Assembly (NCBI GenBank): GCA_964475955.1 | Contig: CAYYZY010000014.1 | Coordinates: forward strand, 1-64,000 | Length of the DNA: 64,000 bases | Direction of reading: 5' to 3' | Origin: DATKZH01 sp964475955 | GTDB lineage: Bacteria; Planctomycetota; Planctomycetia; Pirellulales; Thermoguttaceae | Shown: one piece after another, positions 1 to 8,113 of the stretch | Position numbering within the stretch: position 1 is the stretch's first letter | Layout of the letters: each line of letters begins with the position of its first letter | Program-made: the position numbers and the translations under genes | The notes under the pieces: model-generated | Told to the model about the DNA's origin: nothing | The model's database searches: none | What the model saw: only the letters and a program-made list of their open reading frames with translations

Positions 1-212
1 AAATCGAGGAGGCCACCCCGCTGGGCGCCGCCATCCTGGCCGGGATCGGCGTCGGCCTCTACCGCGACGAGCAAGACGCCTTCGAGCACGTCTACCGGTC
101 GGGCAAGACCTACCAGCCCGACCCGGAGCTATCGCGCCGCTACGCCGAGTGGTTCCCCGTCTACCGCGAGCTGTACCCGACGCTCCGACCGATCAGCCAC
201 CGGCTGGCGTAG
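1..212 (+). CDS. FGGY-family carbohydrate kinase (xylulokinase-like), C-terminal fragment
   Basis: The frame is open from the left edge to a TAG at 210-212 and encodes about 69 residues. It contains the Gly/Ala-rich signature of the FGGY kinase C-terminal domain (EEATPLGAAILAGIGVGLY), which lies near the end of xylulokinase and glycerol kinase relatives, followed by a typical tail with 'YRSGKTYQPDPE'. Family members phosphorylate a sugar or polyol with ATP in the cytoplasm. The catalytic Asp and N-terminal domain lie outside the window, so the substrate is undefined. It reads in the same direction as the sugar-phosphate isomerase-like gene 125 bases downstream, which suggests a sugar-utilisation locus. 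Confidence 0.75.
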   Translation, partial: IEEATPLGAAILAGIGVGLYRDEQDAFEHVYRSGKTYQPDPELSRRYAEWFPVYRELYPTLRPISHRLA

Positions 213-286
213 AGTCGTCCTTCGTCGGCCGCGCGCGCCTGACCCCCCTCAGACCCGCTCGACGACTGGAATATGGGCCGGCCCCG

Positions 287-295
287 TGCTATAGA
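287..295 (+). promoter_or_regulatory. possible extended -10 promoter element
   Basis: TGCTATAGA gives a TG motif one base before TATAGA (4 of 6 matches to TATAAT), 42 bases before the ATG of the Tat-exported isomerase-like gene. No good -35 box is seen. This is a weak call. Confidence 0.22.
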
Positions 296-337
296 GAGGA
301 TTGTTCCCACCGAACTTACTCCCTCGGAGAGACTGCC

Positions 338-1285
338 ATGACCACGCCCCGCCGCGAAACCCGACGCCGATTCCTCGCCCGGTCCGCCGCCCTCGGCGCC
401 GCTGGCCTGTTGGCCCCGCACGCCGTGCCTCGCCCGACCGAGGCGGCTCCGCCCAAGGACGGCTTCCGCGTGGGCATCTACACGCGTCCCTGGGACCAGC
501 ACGATTACCGGGTGGCGCTCGACGCGATCGCCGAAGCCGGGTTCGAGCACGTGGGCCTGATGACCACGTCGACCGAGGGCCGCCGGCTGGTGATCCAGGC
601 CGACACCCCGCTCGAAGACTGCGAACGGATCGGCCGCGAGGTAAAGAGCCGCGGCATGTCGATCCCCTCGATCTACGGCGGCCGCATCGGCGTGGCCGAG
701 TCGCTCGAAGCGGGGATCGCCGACGTGAAACGCCTGGTCGACAACTGCGCCGCCGCCGGCGCCCGGTCGCTCCTGATGGGCGGCACCAACGAGCGGCTGT
801 TCGACGTCTACTACAAGGCCGTCGCCGAGTCCTGCGACTACGCCGCCGAGCAGAACGTGCCCATCACCGTCAAGCCGCACGGCGGACTAAACGCCACCGG
901 GCCCCAGTGCCGCAAGTGCGTGGAGCGGGTCGGCCACCCCAACTTCAGCATCTGGTACGATCCGGGCAACATCTTCTTCTACTCCAACGGCGAGTTCGAC
1001 CCGGTCGACGACGCGGCCACGGTCGACGGCCTGGTGAAGGTCGGCATGTGCATCAAGGACTTCCGCTTCCGCGAAGTAAACGGCCAGCGCAAGCGCGACG
1101 TATGGGTCACCCCCGGCACCGGCATGGTCGACTTCCCCGCGGTGCTCGCCCGGCTCAAGCAAGGCGGCTTCACCGGCGGCGACCTGGTGATCGAATGCGT
1201 CACCCGGCCCGACCCGGCGGACCTCAAGGCCATCCTCGCCCAGGCGAAGAAAGCCCGGGAGTTCGTGGAGGGGTTGGTGGGGTGA
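338..1285 (+). CDS. Tat-exported sugar phosphate isomerase/epimerase-like TIM-barrel protein
   Basis: A 315-residue protein of the xylose-isomerase-like TIM-barrel superfamily (AP endonuclease 2 family), known for sugar isomerases and epimerases. The start chosen is the ATG at 338, which has GGAGAG upstream and yields a twin-arginine signal (RRETRRRFLARSAALGAAG); the frame is open further upstream but lacks such features. The body begins with 'FRVGIYTRPWDQHDYRVALDAIAEAGFEHVG', and potential metal or substrate residues occur in 'TVKPHGG', 'WYDPGN', 'CIKDFR' and 'VIECVTRP'. Export by Tat fits a folded, metal-containing periplasmic enzyme. It follows a sugar kinase fragment in the same orientation. 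Substrate and reaction cannot be fixed from sequence. Confidence 0.8.
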   Translation: MTTPRRETRRRFLARSAALGAAGLLAPHAVPRPTEAAPPKDGFRVGIYTRPWDQHDYRVALDAIAEAGFEHVGLMTTSTEGRRLVIQADTPLEDCERIGREVKSRGMSIPSIYGGRIGVAESLEAGIADVKRLVDNCAAAGARSLLMGGTNERLFDVYYKAVAESCDYAAEQNVPITVKPHGGLNATGPQCRKCVERVGHPNFSIWYDPGNIFFYSNGEFDPVDDAATVDGLVKVGMCIKDFRFREVNGQRKRDVWVTPGTGMVDFPAVLARLKQGGFTGGDLVIECVTRPDPADLKAILAQAKKAREFVEGLVG

Positions 1286-1515
1286 GGGCCGGTGGCTCCT
1301 CGTGCCATGTGTGGCCAAGCCCCTTGCGGCGACCGTCAGTGGCCAACGTAGCCTCACCGATACGTTCGTGTGGAGATTGCACCTATCCCCCAGATTTGGT
1401 ACTCTTTGGCTGACGGTGATCACGTGAGCCGTGGGCAACAGGGCGCAGAGCGCGCAAACGACGCGAAGCACGGGGGAGTACAGTCATTCCCGCCTCGCCA
1501 GCACTGACAGCGTTC

Positions 1516-4044
1516 GTGCTGCAACCGTATCTGCAACAGTGCGGCTACTCGTCGCACATGGTGCGCTCGGACTTCCGGTTTGCCGAGGGGAAGCAGGTTC
1601 GGCTCGCGGCGTTCGCCCATGTGCCTGCCGATGCGCGCTCGGCCTGCATCGCGGTCATCGAGACCGAGGCGGACCCAATTGGGGCCGTCTCGTCTTGCCG
1701 CGACTTGGGGGCGCCGGTCGTTTTCGTGTGCTATCGACATGAACTCCAATGGTGGAGACAAAGCCCCGGTCAGCCACAGCTCGTAGAAACAGTGGCGGCA
1801 ACGAAAGTTGAGCAGTTTTTCGACGCTCACCAAGCGGAGTTTGCGCCGGACGCGGTGTACCGCGCGAAGACTTGGGGACGCTTCGACAAGCAGTACCAGT
1901 TGACGTTCGTCGATGTGGGCCTGATGCACCTGGTGGAGGCCGAAATCGGTGAAGCACTGGGGAGCCTCGTTGAGCGAAGCGTGTCGACGGTGAAAGCACG
2001 CCTCAAGTGGCGAAAGCTCACCGCACGTCAGAGCGCCTGGTTGCTAGGTTCCGTCTTCTGGCTCCTCGCAGCGAAGATCCTGCACGACAAGCAGGTGCCT
2101 GCGTTCTCGGACATCCAGCTTCCGGATGTCGACGACGTGCTTCAACGCGTGGGAGCGCACTACGGCACAACCGCGGAAGTCACTGCCTGCAACCCGAGGA
2201 AGAGAGAGGCCCTTCGGGAGGTGGCGGCTTCCATCGGTGGCTTCGCGGACCTCGGGCACGCAACGACCGAGTCCTTGGCCTACGTCTACGAAAACACTCT
2301 CATCTCGAAAGAAACCCGTAGGGCGCTCGGGACCCACAGCACGCCTCCGTATCTCGTCGACTATGTTGTGGGCAGACTTGCGTCGTCGATTGAAAGAATC
2401 CCCGTTCGGAATCGGAACGTTTTTGAGCCGGGATGTGGTCACGCCGCCTTTCTCGTTTCGGCGATGCGTCTGCTTCGCGAATTGTCGCCGGCGGCGTGGA
2501 GTCGACAGAGACGGCACAACTACTTACAGGCACGGCTGCACGGGGTTGAGGTAGACGCTTTTGCGTTGGAGATCGCCCGCCTCTCGTTGACGCTTGCGGA
2601 CGTTCCGAACCCAAACGGCTGGGATCTGCAGCTTGGCGACATGTTTGAAGGCAACGTGCTTCCCGAGCTGGCCCAGTCTGCCACGATCCTGCTCGCCAAC
2701 GCCCCGTTCGAGAATTTTACGGTCGCGGAGAAGTCGCGCTACCAAAGCCGAAACGTCGAATTGCATCACGTGAACAAGACAGCCGAGATGCTACGACGTG
2801 TGCTGCCTGCATTGCCGGTCGGAGCCTTGGTCGGTGTCGTCGCGCCCCAGGGGTTGCTTCACAGCGCCAACGCCACGGAGTTGCGCGAGATGTTTGTGCG
2901 GGATTTCGAGATCGCCGACGTCTGTCTCCTCCCCGACGGGGTCTTCACGTATTCCGACACGGAGTCGGCCGTTTTGCTGGCACGCAAGCGGCACTCGCGC
3001 ACGCGTAAGGGCTCCCCCACGTACCGGCGAGTCAGGGAACGTGACCTCGATCGATTCAAGCAGGACTATCACTTCTCGTCTGTCCGGCGAATCGATCAGT
3101 CGCGCTTCTCCGCCGAAAAGGGTTTCGTGATGCGGGTGCCCGACTTGGAGGAAGTCTGGCACTGGTGCCGCAATTATCCACGGCTGTCGAGTCTTGCGTC
3201 CATAGGCAAAGGCCTTGAGTACGGCGGGCAGTCACTCCCCCAAGGAACCGAAACCTACTCCCGACGTCGTTTTCAGGGTGCCCATCGCGGTTTCGTGCAT
3301 TTCGGCCCCGGCGTGGCTTTGCACGGATTGCCACGTGCGTACTGGATGAATCTGGCCCCTGAGGCAATCCGCCGTCCGGGAACCGGCACAACGACCGGCA
3401 TTCCGCAGGTCTTGCTGAACTACGCGCGGGTGAGTCGCGGGCCGTGGCGATTGAAGGCACTTCTGGACAGAAAGGGCCGGCCAGTGACTAGCCGGTTCCT
3501 TACGGTCAGGCCCCGTGCGTCGCTGTGCTCGCTCGAGTACCTCTGGGCGCTCTGCAACTCCCCGCTCGCCAACGGTTTCGCCTACAGTCACCTGACGAAA
3601 CGGGACAACTTGGCTGGCGTGATACGGCGAATCCCGGTGCCCGACGTCTCGCACACGGAGGTCAACGCGATCAGCGATGTCGTCAATCAGTACTTGGAGA
3701 CCGTCGCGCCCGGCGTTCTTCAGCCGCAGCCCGACCTCGGCGTCGCCCGTGACCTGATGTTCCAGGTAGATGCCCAAGTCCTGCGGCTTTACGATCTGCC
3801 CCCTCGGCTCGAACGCCAACTCCTGGACCTCTTCTGCGGATGGCAACGCGAAGGCGTGCCCTTTCCGTTCGAACGGTACTACGCCGAAGACTATGAACCT
3901 TGCTTCCCGCTCCACGAATACCTGTCGGATTCGTACGAGTGGTCGACGGCCGGATACTTGCGATCGCAGCCCCGTGAGGATTTGCCGCCGGATGTACTCG
4001 GTGCCTTGGGGTTCGCCATTGAAGCATATGCCGATGAGGAGTAG
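1516..4044 (+). CDS. N6-adenine DNA methyltransferase (large, restriction-like)
   Basis: An 842-residue protein from a GTG start. The SAM-binding motif I appears as VFEPGCGHAAFL near residue 302, followed by 'LHGVEVDAFALEIARLSL'. Catalytic motif IV is LLANAPF near residue 395, a variant of the NPPY/F motif of N6-adenine methylases. The 300 residues before motif I are not recognised. The roughly 280 residues after residue 560 resemble the target-recognition part of such enzymes and include 'LCNSPLANGFAYSH'. Known relatives are type I M, type IIG and phage-defence methylases. No restriction or helicase gene is adjacent; instead a PIN nuclease gene follows after 6 bases. Sampled stretches here have 52-62% GC against 68-70% in flanking genes, which suggests recent acquisition. 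The exact start is uncertain. Confidence 0.82.
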   Translation: MLQPYLQQCGYSSHMVRSDFRFAEGKQVRLAAFAHVPADARSACIAVIETEADPIGAVSSCRDLGAPVVFVCYRHELQWWRQSPGQPQLVETVAATKVEQFFDAHQAEFAPDAVYRAKTWGRFDKQYQLTFVDVGLMHLVEAEIGEALGSLVERSVSTVKARLKWRKLTARQSAWLLGSVFWLLAAKILHDKQVPAFSDIQLPDVDDVLQRVGAHYGTTAEVTACNPRKREALREVAASIGGFADLGHATTESLAYVYENTLISKETRRALGTHSTPPYLVDYVVGRLASSIERIPVRNRNVFEPGCGHAAFLVSAMRLLRELSPAAWSRQRRHNYLQARLHGVEVDAFALEIARLSLTLADVPNPNGWDLQLGDMFEGNVLPELAQSATILLANAPFENFTVAEKSRYQSRNVELHHVNKTAEMLRRVLPALPVGALVGVVAPQGLLHSANATELREMFVRDFEIADVCLLPDGVFTYSDTESAVLLARKRHSRTRKGSPTYRRVRERDLDRFKQDYHFSSVRRIDQSRFSAEKGFVMRVPDLEEVWHWCRNYPRLSSLASIGKGLEYGGQSLPQGTETYSRRRFQGAHRGFVHFGPGVALHGLPRAYWMNLAPEAIRRPGTGTTTGIPQVLLNYARVSRGPWRLKALLDRKGRPVTSRFLTVRPRASLCSLEYLWALCNSPLANGFAYSHLTKRDNLAGVIRRIPVPDVSHTEVNAISDVVNQYLETVAPGVLQPQPDLGVARDLMFQVDAQVLRLYDLPPRLERQLLDLFCGWQREGVPFPFERYYAEDYEPCFPLHEYLSDSYEWSTAGYLRSQPREDLPPDVLGALGFAIEAYADEE

Positions 4045-4050
4045 CGGGCC

Positions 4051-4551
4051 TTGCGCGGGTATCTGCTGGATACTTGTGTCGTCGCGTACTGGCACGCCCC
4101 GAAGTTGCCGGAGAATGGGAGGGTCGTCAGTCGTATCAACTCGCTCGACCCTCACTCGCCGCTCCGCGTCTCCGCGATCACCTGGGGAGAGATCGAATAC
4201 GGCCACCGTTGCGCTTCTGCCGCCGAAACCAGCCGGCAAGCGCAGTTCAAGGCATTCCTGACCAAGAATCTGCCCCGAGTGCTCGACGTTAGGCAGTCGA
4301 CGGCCATCTACTACGCTCAGTTGCGGGCCGCGCTCTTCCGCAAGTTCGCGCCGCGGAGAGGGAAGAAATCCTGCCGCCCGGAGCAGCTTGTCGATCCCGT
4401 GAGCGGCGCCGAATTGGGGATTCAGGAAAACGACCTCTGGATCGCGGCCCAGGCCTTTGAACACAATCTCGTACTCGTCACACACGACACCATGACACGC
4501 CTCAAAGACGTGGCGACGGATTTGATCGAGTTCGAGGATTGGGCAACGTAG
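4051..4551 (+). CDS. PIN-domain ribonuclease (VapC-like)
   Basis: A 166-residue single PIN domain. The four expected acidic metal ligands are visible: D7 in 'YLLDTC', E47 in 'SAITWGEIEYG', D128 in 'ENDLWIAA' and D146 in 'LVTHD'. VapC toxins of this family cleave tRNA or rRNA. The start is a TTG with AGGAG nine bases upstream, and that Shine-Dalgarno overlaps the end of the methyltransferase gene, so translation is probably coupled. No VapB-like antitoxin ORF is seen; the immediate partner is the methyltransferase. It could be an ordinary toxin, or the effector of a methylation-dependent defence pair. The family is clear, the role is inferred. Confidence 0.82.
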   Translation: MRGYLLDTCVVAYWHAPKLPENGRVVSRINSLDPHSPLRVSAITWGEIEYGHRCASAAETSRQAQFKAFLTKNLPRVLDVRQSTAIYYAQLRAALFRKFAPRRGKKSCRPEQLVDPVSGAELGIQENDLWIAAQAFEHNLVLVTHDTMTRLKDVATDLIEFEDWAT

Positions 4552-4600
4552 ATACGCGTCAAGCCCGGCAACCCCGCCGTTCCGTTTGTGAGACTTCAAC

Positions 4601-6319
4601 GTGCGAACAGACATGTGCCGATTCTGCTCATTGTGGTTGGTCGTGATTGCGTCGTGCAGTCCCGACGTGAGCGTCTATGCCCAAGACATGCGCCGTCCCA
4701 AGAAACTCATCGCGACGGGGTGGGACAAGGCCGATACGGCGCGGCTGCGCGAGAACCTGGCGGAGATGGAGGAGCGGCCGTTCGACGGCGTGGTGCTCGA
4801 GGTGGTCGGCCGCGACGACGACGGCAAGCCGGTCCCGCTCCGCTGGGGCTTTCACAGCGCCAAGTGGAAGCGGGAGTGGTTCCAGCAGGGGATCGACGAC
4901 CTCAAGGCGTGCCCTTTCGAGCGGTTCACCGACGACTTCATCCAGTTCAACGCCAATCCCGGCGACGTCGACTGGTTCGACGACGGCGGCTGGCGCCAGA
5001 TCGTCGACCACTGGCGGATCGCCGCGTGGGTCGCCAGGCAGTCGGATGCCAAGGGGATCCTCTTCGACCCCGAGCCCTACGCCAGGCCGCACGCCCAGTT
5101 CCGCTACGACGCCCAGCCGGAGCGCGACCGCCACACGTTCAACGCGTACTACGCCAAGGCGCGTCAACGCGGGCGCGAGGTGATGGAGGCCGTCGTGGCC
5201 GAATATCCCGACCTGGTGCTCTTCACCTACTTCATGAACAGCGTTTGCGCCTCGGCCACCGGCCATCGCGACCCGCGCCGCGGACTGGCCACCCTGGGCT
5301 ACGGCCTCTACCCGGCATTCATCGACGGCTGGCTCGACGCCGCCCCGCCCGCCGTCATCTTCATCGATGGGTGCGAATCGGCCTATCGGTACAACGGCAG
5401 CGAGCAGTACCTCGAAGCGGCCGTGCGGATCAAGGGGGCCTGCCAGGAGCTGGTCTCGCCGGAGAACCGGACCAAGTACCGGGCCCAGGTGCAGGTGAGC
5501 TACGGCGTCTACCTCGACGCCTACTGGAACCCCAAGGACTCCGAGTGGGGCCGCTGGTACATCGACGGGCTGGGCGGGCCGCGCGTGGAGCGGCTTCGGG
5601 CGAACGTGGCCACGGCGCTTCGGGCGGCCGACGAGTACGTGTGGATCTACGGCGAGAAGTTCCGCTGGTGGCCCACGCCGAACGGCCGTGTGAACCCCGA
5701 AACCTGGCCCGAAGCGCTGCCCGGCTGCGAGCGGGCGCTGCGCTTCGTGCGCGACCCGATCGACTACGGCCGCACGGAGCTTGCCCGGCTCGAAGCAGCC
5801 GGCGAATTGGAGAACCTCGCCCGAAACGGCCGGTTCGACCGGGAGACGGTCACCGACCCCGAAGGGCGCGAGCACCGCTGGCGCGAAGGCGGCACGCCCG
5901 CCGGATGGAGCGCCTGGCAGGAGGCGACCTCCGAGGGGACGTTCACCTGGGACCGCGAGTCGGGCGCATCGGGGCCCGGCTCGGCGCGGGCGTCGGCGGT
6001 GGCCGGCGGCTGCTTCCTCCAGAGCCATGCCGTCGAGCCCGGTGAGCGGTACGCCGTGCGCGCCGTGCGAAAGCTTCAGGGCGCCGGGGCCGCCTCGATC
6101 CGCGTGCGCTGGCAAACGTCCGACGGCGACTGGACCCTCGAATCGCAGGACCGGCTCATTTTCTGCGAGCACGACGACGCCGGATGGGGGGAGCTGTTCG
6201 GCGTCGTCGAGGTCCCCGACGGCGTCGGCCGCCTGGTCCTCCTGCTCGGCATCCGCGGCCAGGCTTCCGCGGCCGACGTGGCGTGGTACGACGACGTAGA
6301 ACTCCACAAGCTCCCGTGA
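4601..6319 (+). CDS. secreted TIM-barrel glycosidase-like protein with C-terminal jelly-roll domain
   Basis: A 572-residue exported protein read from a GTG at 4601, with an ATG at 4613 as an alternative start. The N-terminus is hydrophobic (CRFCSLWLVVIASCS) and may contain a lipobox (IASC), or may be cut after 'VYA'. Residues about 35-390 look like a planctomycete family of putative glycosidases: 'IATGWDKADTARLRENL', 'GILFDPEPYA' with acidic residues, and 'YVWIYGEKFRWW'. Residues about 400-570 resemble a carbohydrate-binding jelly roll ('NLARNGRFDRETV' to 'DVAWYDDVEL'). No catalytic assignment to a numbered glycoside hydrolase family is safe. It starts 49 bases after the PIN gene but differs in GC and is probably an independent unit. 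Confidence 0.65.
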   Translation: MRTDMCRFCSLWLVVIASCSPDVSVYAQDMRRPKKLIATGWDKADTARLRENLAEMEERPFDGVVLEVVGRDDDGKPVPLRWGFHSAKWKREWFQQGIDDLKACPFERFTDDFIQFNANPGDVDWFDDGGWRQIVDHWRIAAWVARQSDAKGILFDPEPYARPHAQFRYDAQPERDRHTFNAYYAKARQRGREVMEAVVAEYPDLVLFTYFMNSVCASATGHRDPRRGLATLGYGLYPAFIDGWLDAAPPAVIFIDGCESAYRYNGSEQYLEAAVRIKGACQELVSPENRTKYRAQVQVSYGVYLDAYWNPKDSEWGRWYIDGLGGPRVERLRANVATALRAADEYVWIYGEKFRWWPTPNGRVNPETWPEALPGCERALRFVRDPIDYGRTELARLEAAGELENLARNGRFDRETVTDPEGREHRWREGGTPAGWSAWQEATSEGTFTWDRESGASGPGSARASAVAGGCFLQSHAVEPGERYAVRAVRKLQGAGAASIRVRWQTSDGDWTLESQDRLIFCEHDDAGWGELFGVVEVPDGVGRLVLLLGIRGQASAADVAWYDDVELHKLP

Positions 6320-6688
6320 ACCTTCGGTGCCGGTTCCGCACCGCGTGCGTGCAAGCACGCACCCCGGGCGGCGGGGAGGAGAGGCGGAGATGGTCCACCG
6401 CGGCGTGCGGTCGCGCCGGTGGGGTCGGGCTGGAGCCTAATACTCCCCTGGGGCTTGGGCGAAGAGCGTCGTCAGGAAGGCGGCATTCACGTTGGGGCTT
6501 CTTGGAAAGGGGGCTGCCGGCCCGGGTTCCGGGCAAGAAGACCGGTTCACGCGGCGACTGCAATGCGGCGAAGTTGCCGTACTGCTTTCATTAGTCCGAT
6601 GGCTCCATCAAGGGCCATTCAATTCGCATTCCTCCCAACTCCCCACTCCCCACTCCCCGCTCCCAACTCCTCACTCCGGCCTCCCCGC
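6320..6688. other. convergent intergenic region with a hairpin and a heptamer array
   Basis: No convincing gene. A perfect 8-bp inverted repeat (GTGCGTGC/GCACGCAC, 6345-6362) follows the glycosidase-like stop codon but has no T-run. The right end carries the heptamer array listed separately. The genes on both sides converge on this gap. Confidence 0.5.
6632..6687. repeat. tandem 7-bp repeat array, CTCCCCA-like, eight units
   Basis: Eight consecutive heptamers can be read: CTCCCAA, CTCCCCA, CTCCCCA, CTCCCCG, CTCCCAA, CTCCTCA, CTCCGGC, CTCCCCG. The array stops one base before the stop codon of the UDP-glucuronate decarboxylase gene, placing it at the extreme start of that gene's 3' untranslated region. 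On the coding strand it reads as a G-rich TGGGGAG array. Confidence 0.8.
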
Positions 6689-7663
6689 TCAATAATTCAG
6701 CGTCGGCGGCCGGTAGTGGCCGAGGTCGATTTGCCGGAACCAATCGATGGTCTTGGCCAGCCCTTCGCGCAGCGACACCCGGGGCTCCCAGCCGAGCCGT
6801 TGGCGGGCGAGGGCGATGTCAGGCTGGCGTTGGGTGGGGTCGTCGGCCGGGAGCGGCCGGCAAACGAGCTTCGAGCGGGAGCCGGTCAGCTCGAGGACCA
6901 GTTCGGCCAACTCGCGAATCGAGAACTCATCGGGATTGCCCAGATTGACCGGGCCGATCAGCTCGTCGGGGGCGTCCATCATGCGCAGGATGCCTTCGAC
7001 CATGCAGTCGCGGTAGCAGAAGGAGCGGGTCTGGCGGCCCTCGCCGAAGATGGTGACGTCGTCGCCGGCCAGGGCCTGGCGGATGAAGTTGGAAATGACG
7101 CGGCCGTCGAAGGGGTGCATGCGCGGGCCGTAGGTGTTGAAGATCCGCACGATGCGCACGTTGATCCCGTTCATGCGGTGATAGTCCATGAACAGCGTCT
7201 CGGCCGCCCGCTTGCCTTCGTCGTAACAGGCGCGCGGGCCGATCGGGTTGACTGAGCCGCGGTAGGTTTCGGGCTGGGGGTGCATGAGGGGGTCGCCGTA
7301 GACCTCGCTGGTCGACGCCTGGAGGATCTTGGCCCGGCACCGTTTGGCCATACCGAGCACGTTGATCGCGCCCATCACCGAGGTCTTCATCGTCTTGATG
7401 GGGTTGTACTGGTAGTGGCCGGGGGCGGCGGGGCAGGCAAGGTTGTAGATTTCGTCGACTTCGAGGAAGACGGGCAGGGTGACGTCGTGGCGCACGAGCT
7501 CGAAGTTGGGCTCGGCCAGCAGGTGGGCCACGTTCGACTTCTGGCTGGTGAAGAAGTTGTCGAGGCAGATGACGTCGTGCCCCTCGTCGACCAGCCGCTC
7601 GCAGAGGTGCGAGCCGAGGAACCCGGCACCGCCGGTAACGAGGATGCGTTTCAAAGTGGACAT
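6689..7663 (-). CDS. UDP-glucuronate decarboxylase (UDP-xylose synthase), SDR family
   Basis: A 324-residue extended short-chain dehydrogenase. The start is the ATG at 7663 (MSTLKRILVTGG); the frame is open upstream but the NAD-binding motif TGGAGFLG at residues 10-17 fixes the mature N-terminus. Catalytic residues are seen in 'STSEVYG' and 'YDEGK' (the Tyr-x-x-x-Lys pair), with 'RIFNTYGPRMHPFDGRV' and 'GNPDEFSI' typical of UXS enzymes. It would oxidise and decarboxylate UDP-glucuronate to UDP-xylose for surface polysaccharide or glycan synthesis in the cytoplasm. It has no operon partner in this window. The length is normal for a bacterial UXS. Confidence 0.9.
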   Translation of the reverse strand: MSTLKRILVTGGAGFLGSHLCERLVDEGHDVICLDNFFTSQKSNVAHLLAEPNFELVRHDVTLPVFLEVDEIYNLACPAAPGHYQYNPIKTMKTSVMGAINVLGMAKRCRAKILQASTSEVYGDPLMHPQPETYRGSVNPIGPRACYDEGKRAAETLFMDYHRMNGINVRIVRIFNTYGPRMHPFDGRVISNFIRQALAGDDVTIFGEGRQTRSFCYRDCMVEGILRMMDAPDELIGPVNLGNPDEFSIRELAELVLELTGSRSKLVCRPLPADDPTQRQPDIALARQRLGWEPRVSLREGLAKTIDWFRQIDLGHYRPPTLNY

Positions 7664-7994
7664 GGGTGGTATTCCGTTCTCACGGTGCTGGTGCGGCCCA
7701 TCGTGGTTCAAAAGGCTTGCCAAGTTCGGTGGCCGCTGGTGCCGAGTCATGCGCCGCACAGCGCCGTATGCGCCTCGCAACGGCCGCGATATCCCATTCC
7801 AGGCAACCAACAGGGCGGCAACAGCCTCCTCGAAAGAGGGCGGCATTGAGAATACGAGGAATGCGGAATCCGCCCTCAGAAGACAGGTCGTGCCGTCGCA
7901 GTTCGACGGCAAGGCGCCCCCCGCGAGGCGGATTCATTGAGAGTCCTGCCCCGCAATAGCCTCTGCCCTCCCCCTGCTTGAGGGAGGAAGCACC

Positions 7995-8023
7995 TTGACA
8001 CCCGTGTGGCCCAGTCGTATAAA
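7995..8023 (+). promoter_or_regulatory. near-consensus sigma70-type promoter
   Basis: The -35 box TTGACA (7995-8000) matches fully, the spacer is exactly 17 bases, and the -10 box is TATAAA (8018-8023). It predicts a transcription start near 8030, directly at the first stem of the RNA described next. This is the best promoter match I noticed in the window. It points away from the UXS gene and toward the 3' end of the convergent DUF3800 gene. Confidence 0.7.
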
Positions 8024-8029
8024 TGGTGT

Positions 8030-8096
8030 GGATCTGACCCCGAGCCAGACTCGGCAGTAGGATCCACCGGGCCCGGGTAACTGGGCCCTCTTCTTT
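8030..8096 (+). ncRNA. candidate structured small RNA, about 67 nt
   Basis: Starting about seven bases after a near-consensus -10 box, the sequence folds simply. An outer stem pairs GTGGATC (8028-8034) with GATCCAC (8061-8067). Nested inside it CCGAG (8040-8044) pairs with CTCGG (8050-8054) around a 5-nt loop. An intrinsic terminator follows at once. There is no ATG-led ORF of useful length. I do not recognise a known RNA family; 6S, SRP RNA and common riboswitch signatures are not apparent. It could act in trans, or as an antisense regulator if read-through enters the 3' end of the convergent DUF3800 gene. Existence as a transcript is inferred from promoter, fold and terminator. Confidence 0.6.
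8069..8096 (+). terminator. intrinsic terminator of the small-RNA unit
   Basis: GGGCCC (8069-8074) pairs with GGGCCC (8083-8088) across an 8-nt loop, followed by TCTTCTTT (8089-8096). The U-rich side lies on the plus strand only, which matches the upstream plus-strand promoter. Confidence 0.65.
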
Positions 8097-8113
8097 GCGC
8101 CGCATCCGGACGT

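Larger units (their letters stand above)
7664..8113. other. intergenic region holding a plus-strand small-RNA unit
   Basis: This lies between the UXS gene and the DUF3800 gene, both on the minus strand. No convincing coding frame. The right third holds a consensus promoter, folded RNA and terminator on the opposite (plus) strand, listed separately. Nothing else is recognised in 7664-7990. Confidence 0.6.

Noticed and set aside
6632..6687. CRISPR array
   Set aside because: Units are 7 bases with no spacers, and no cas genes are present.
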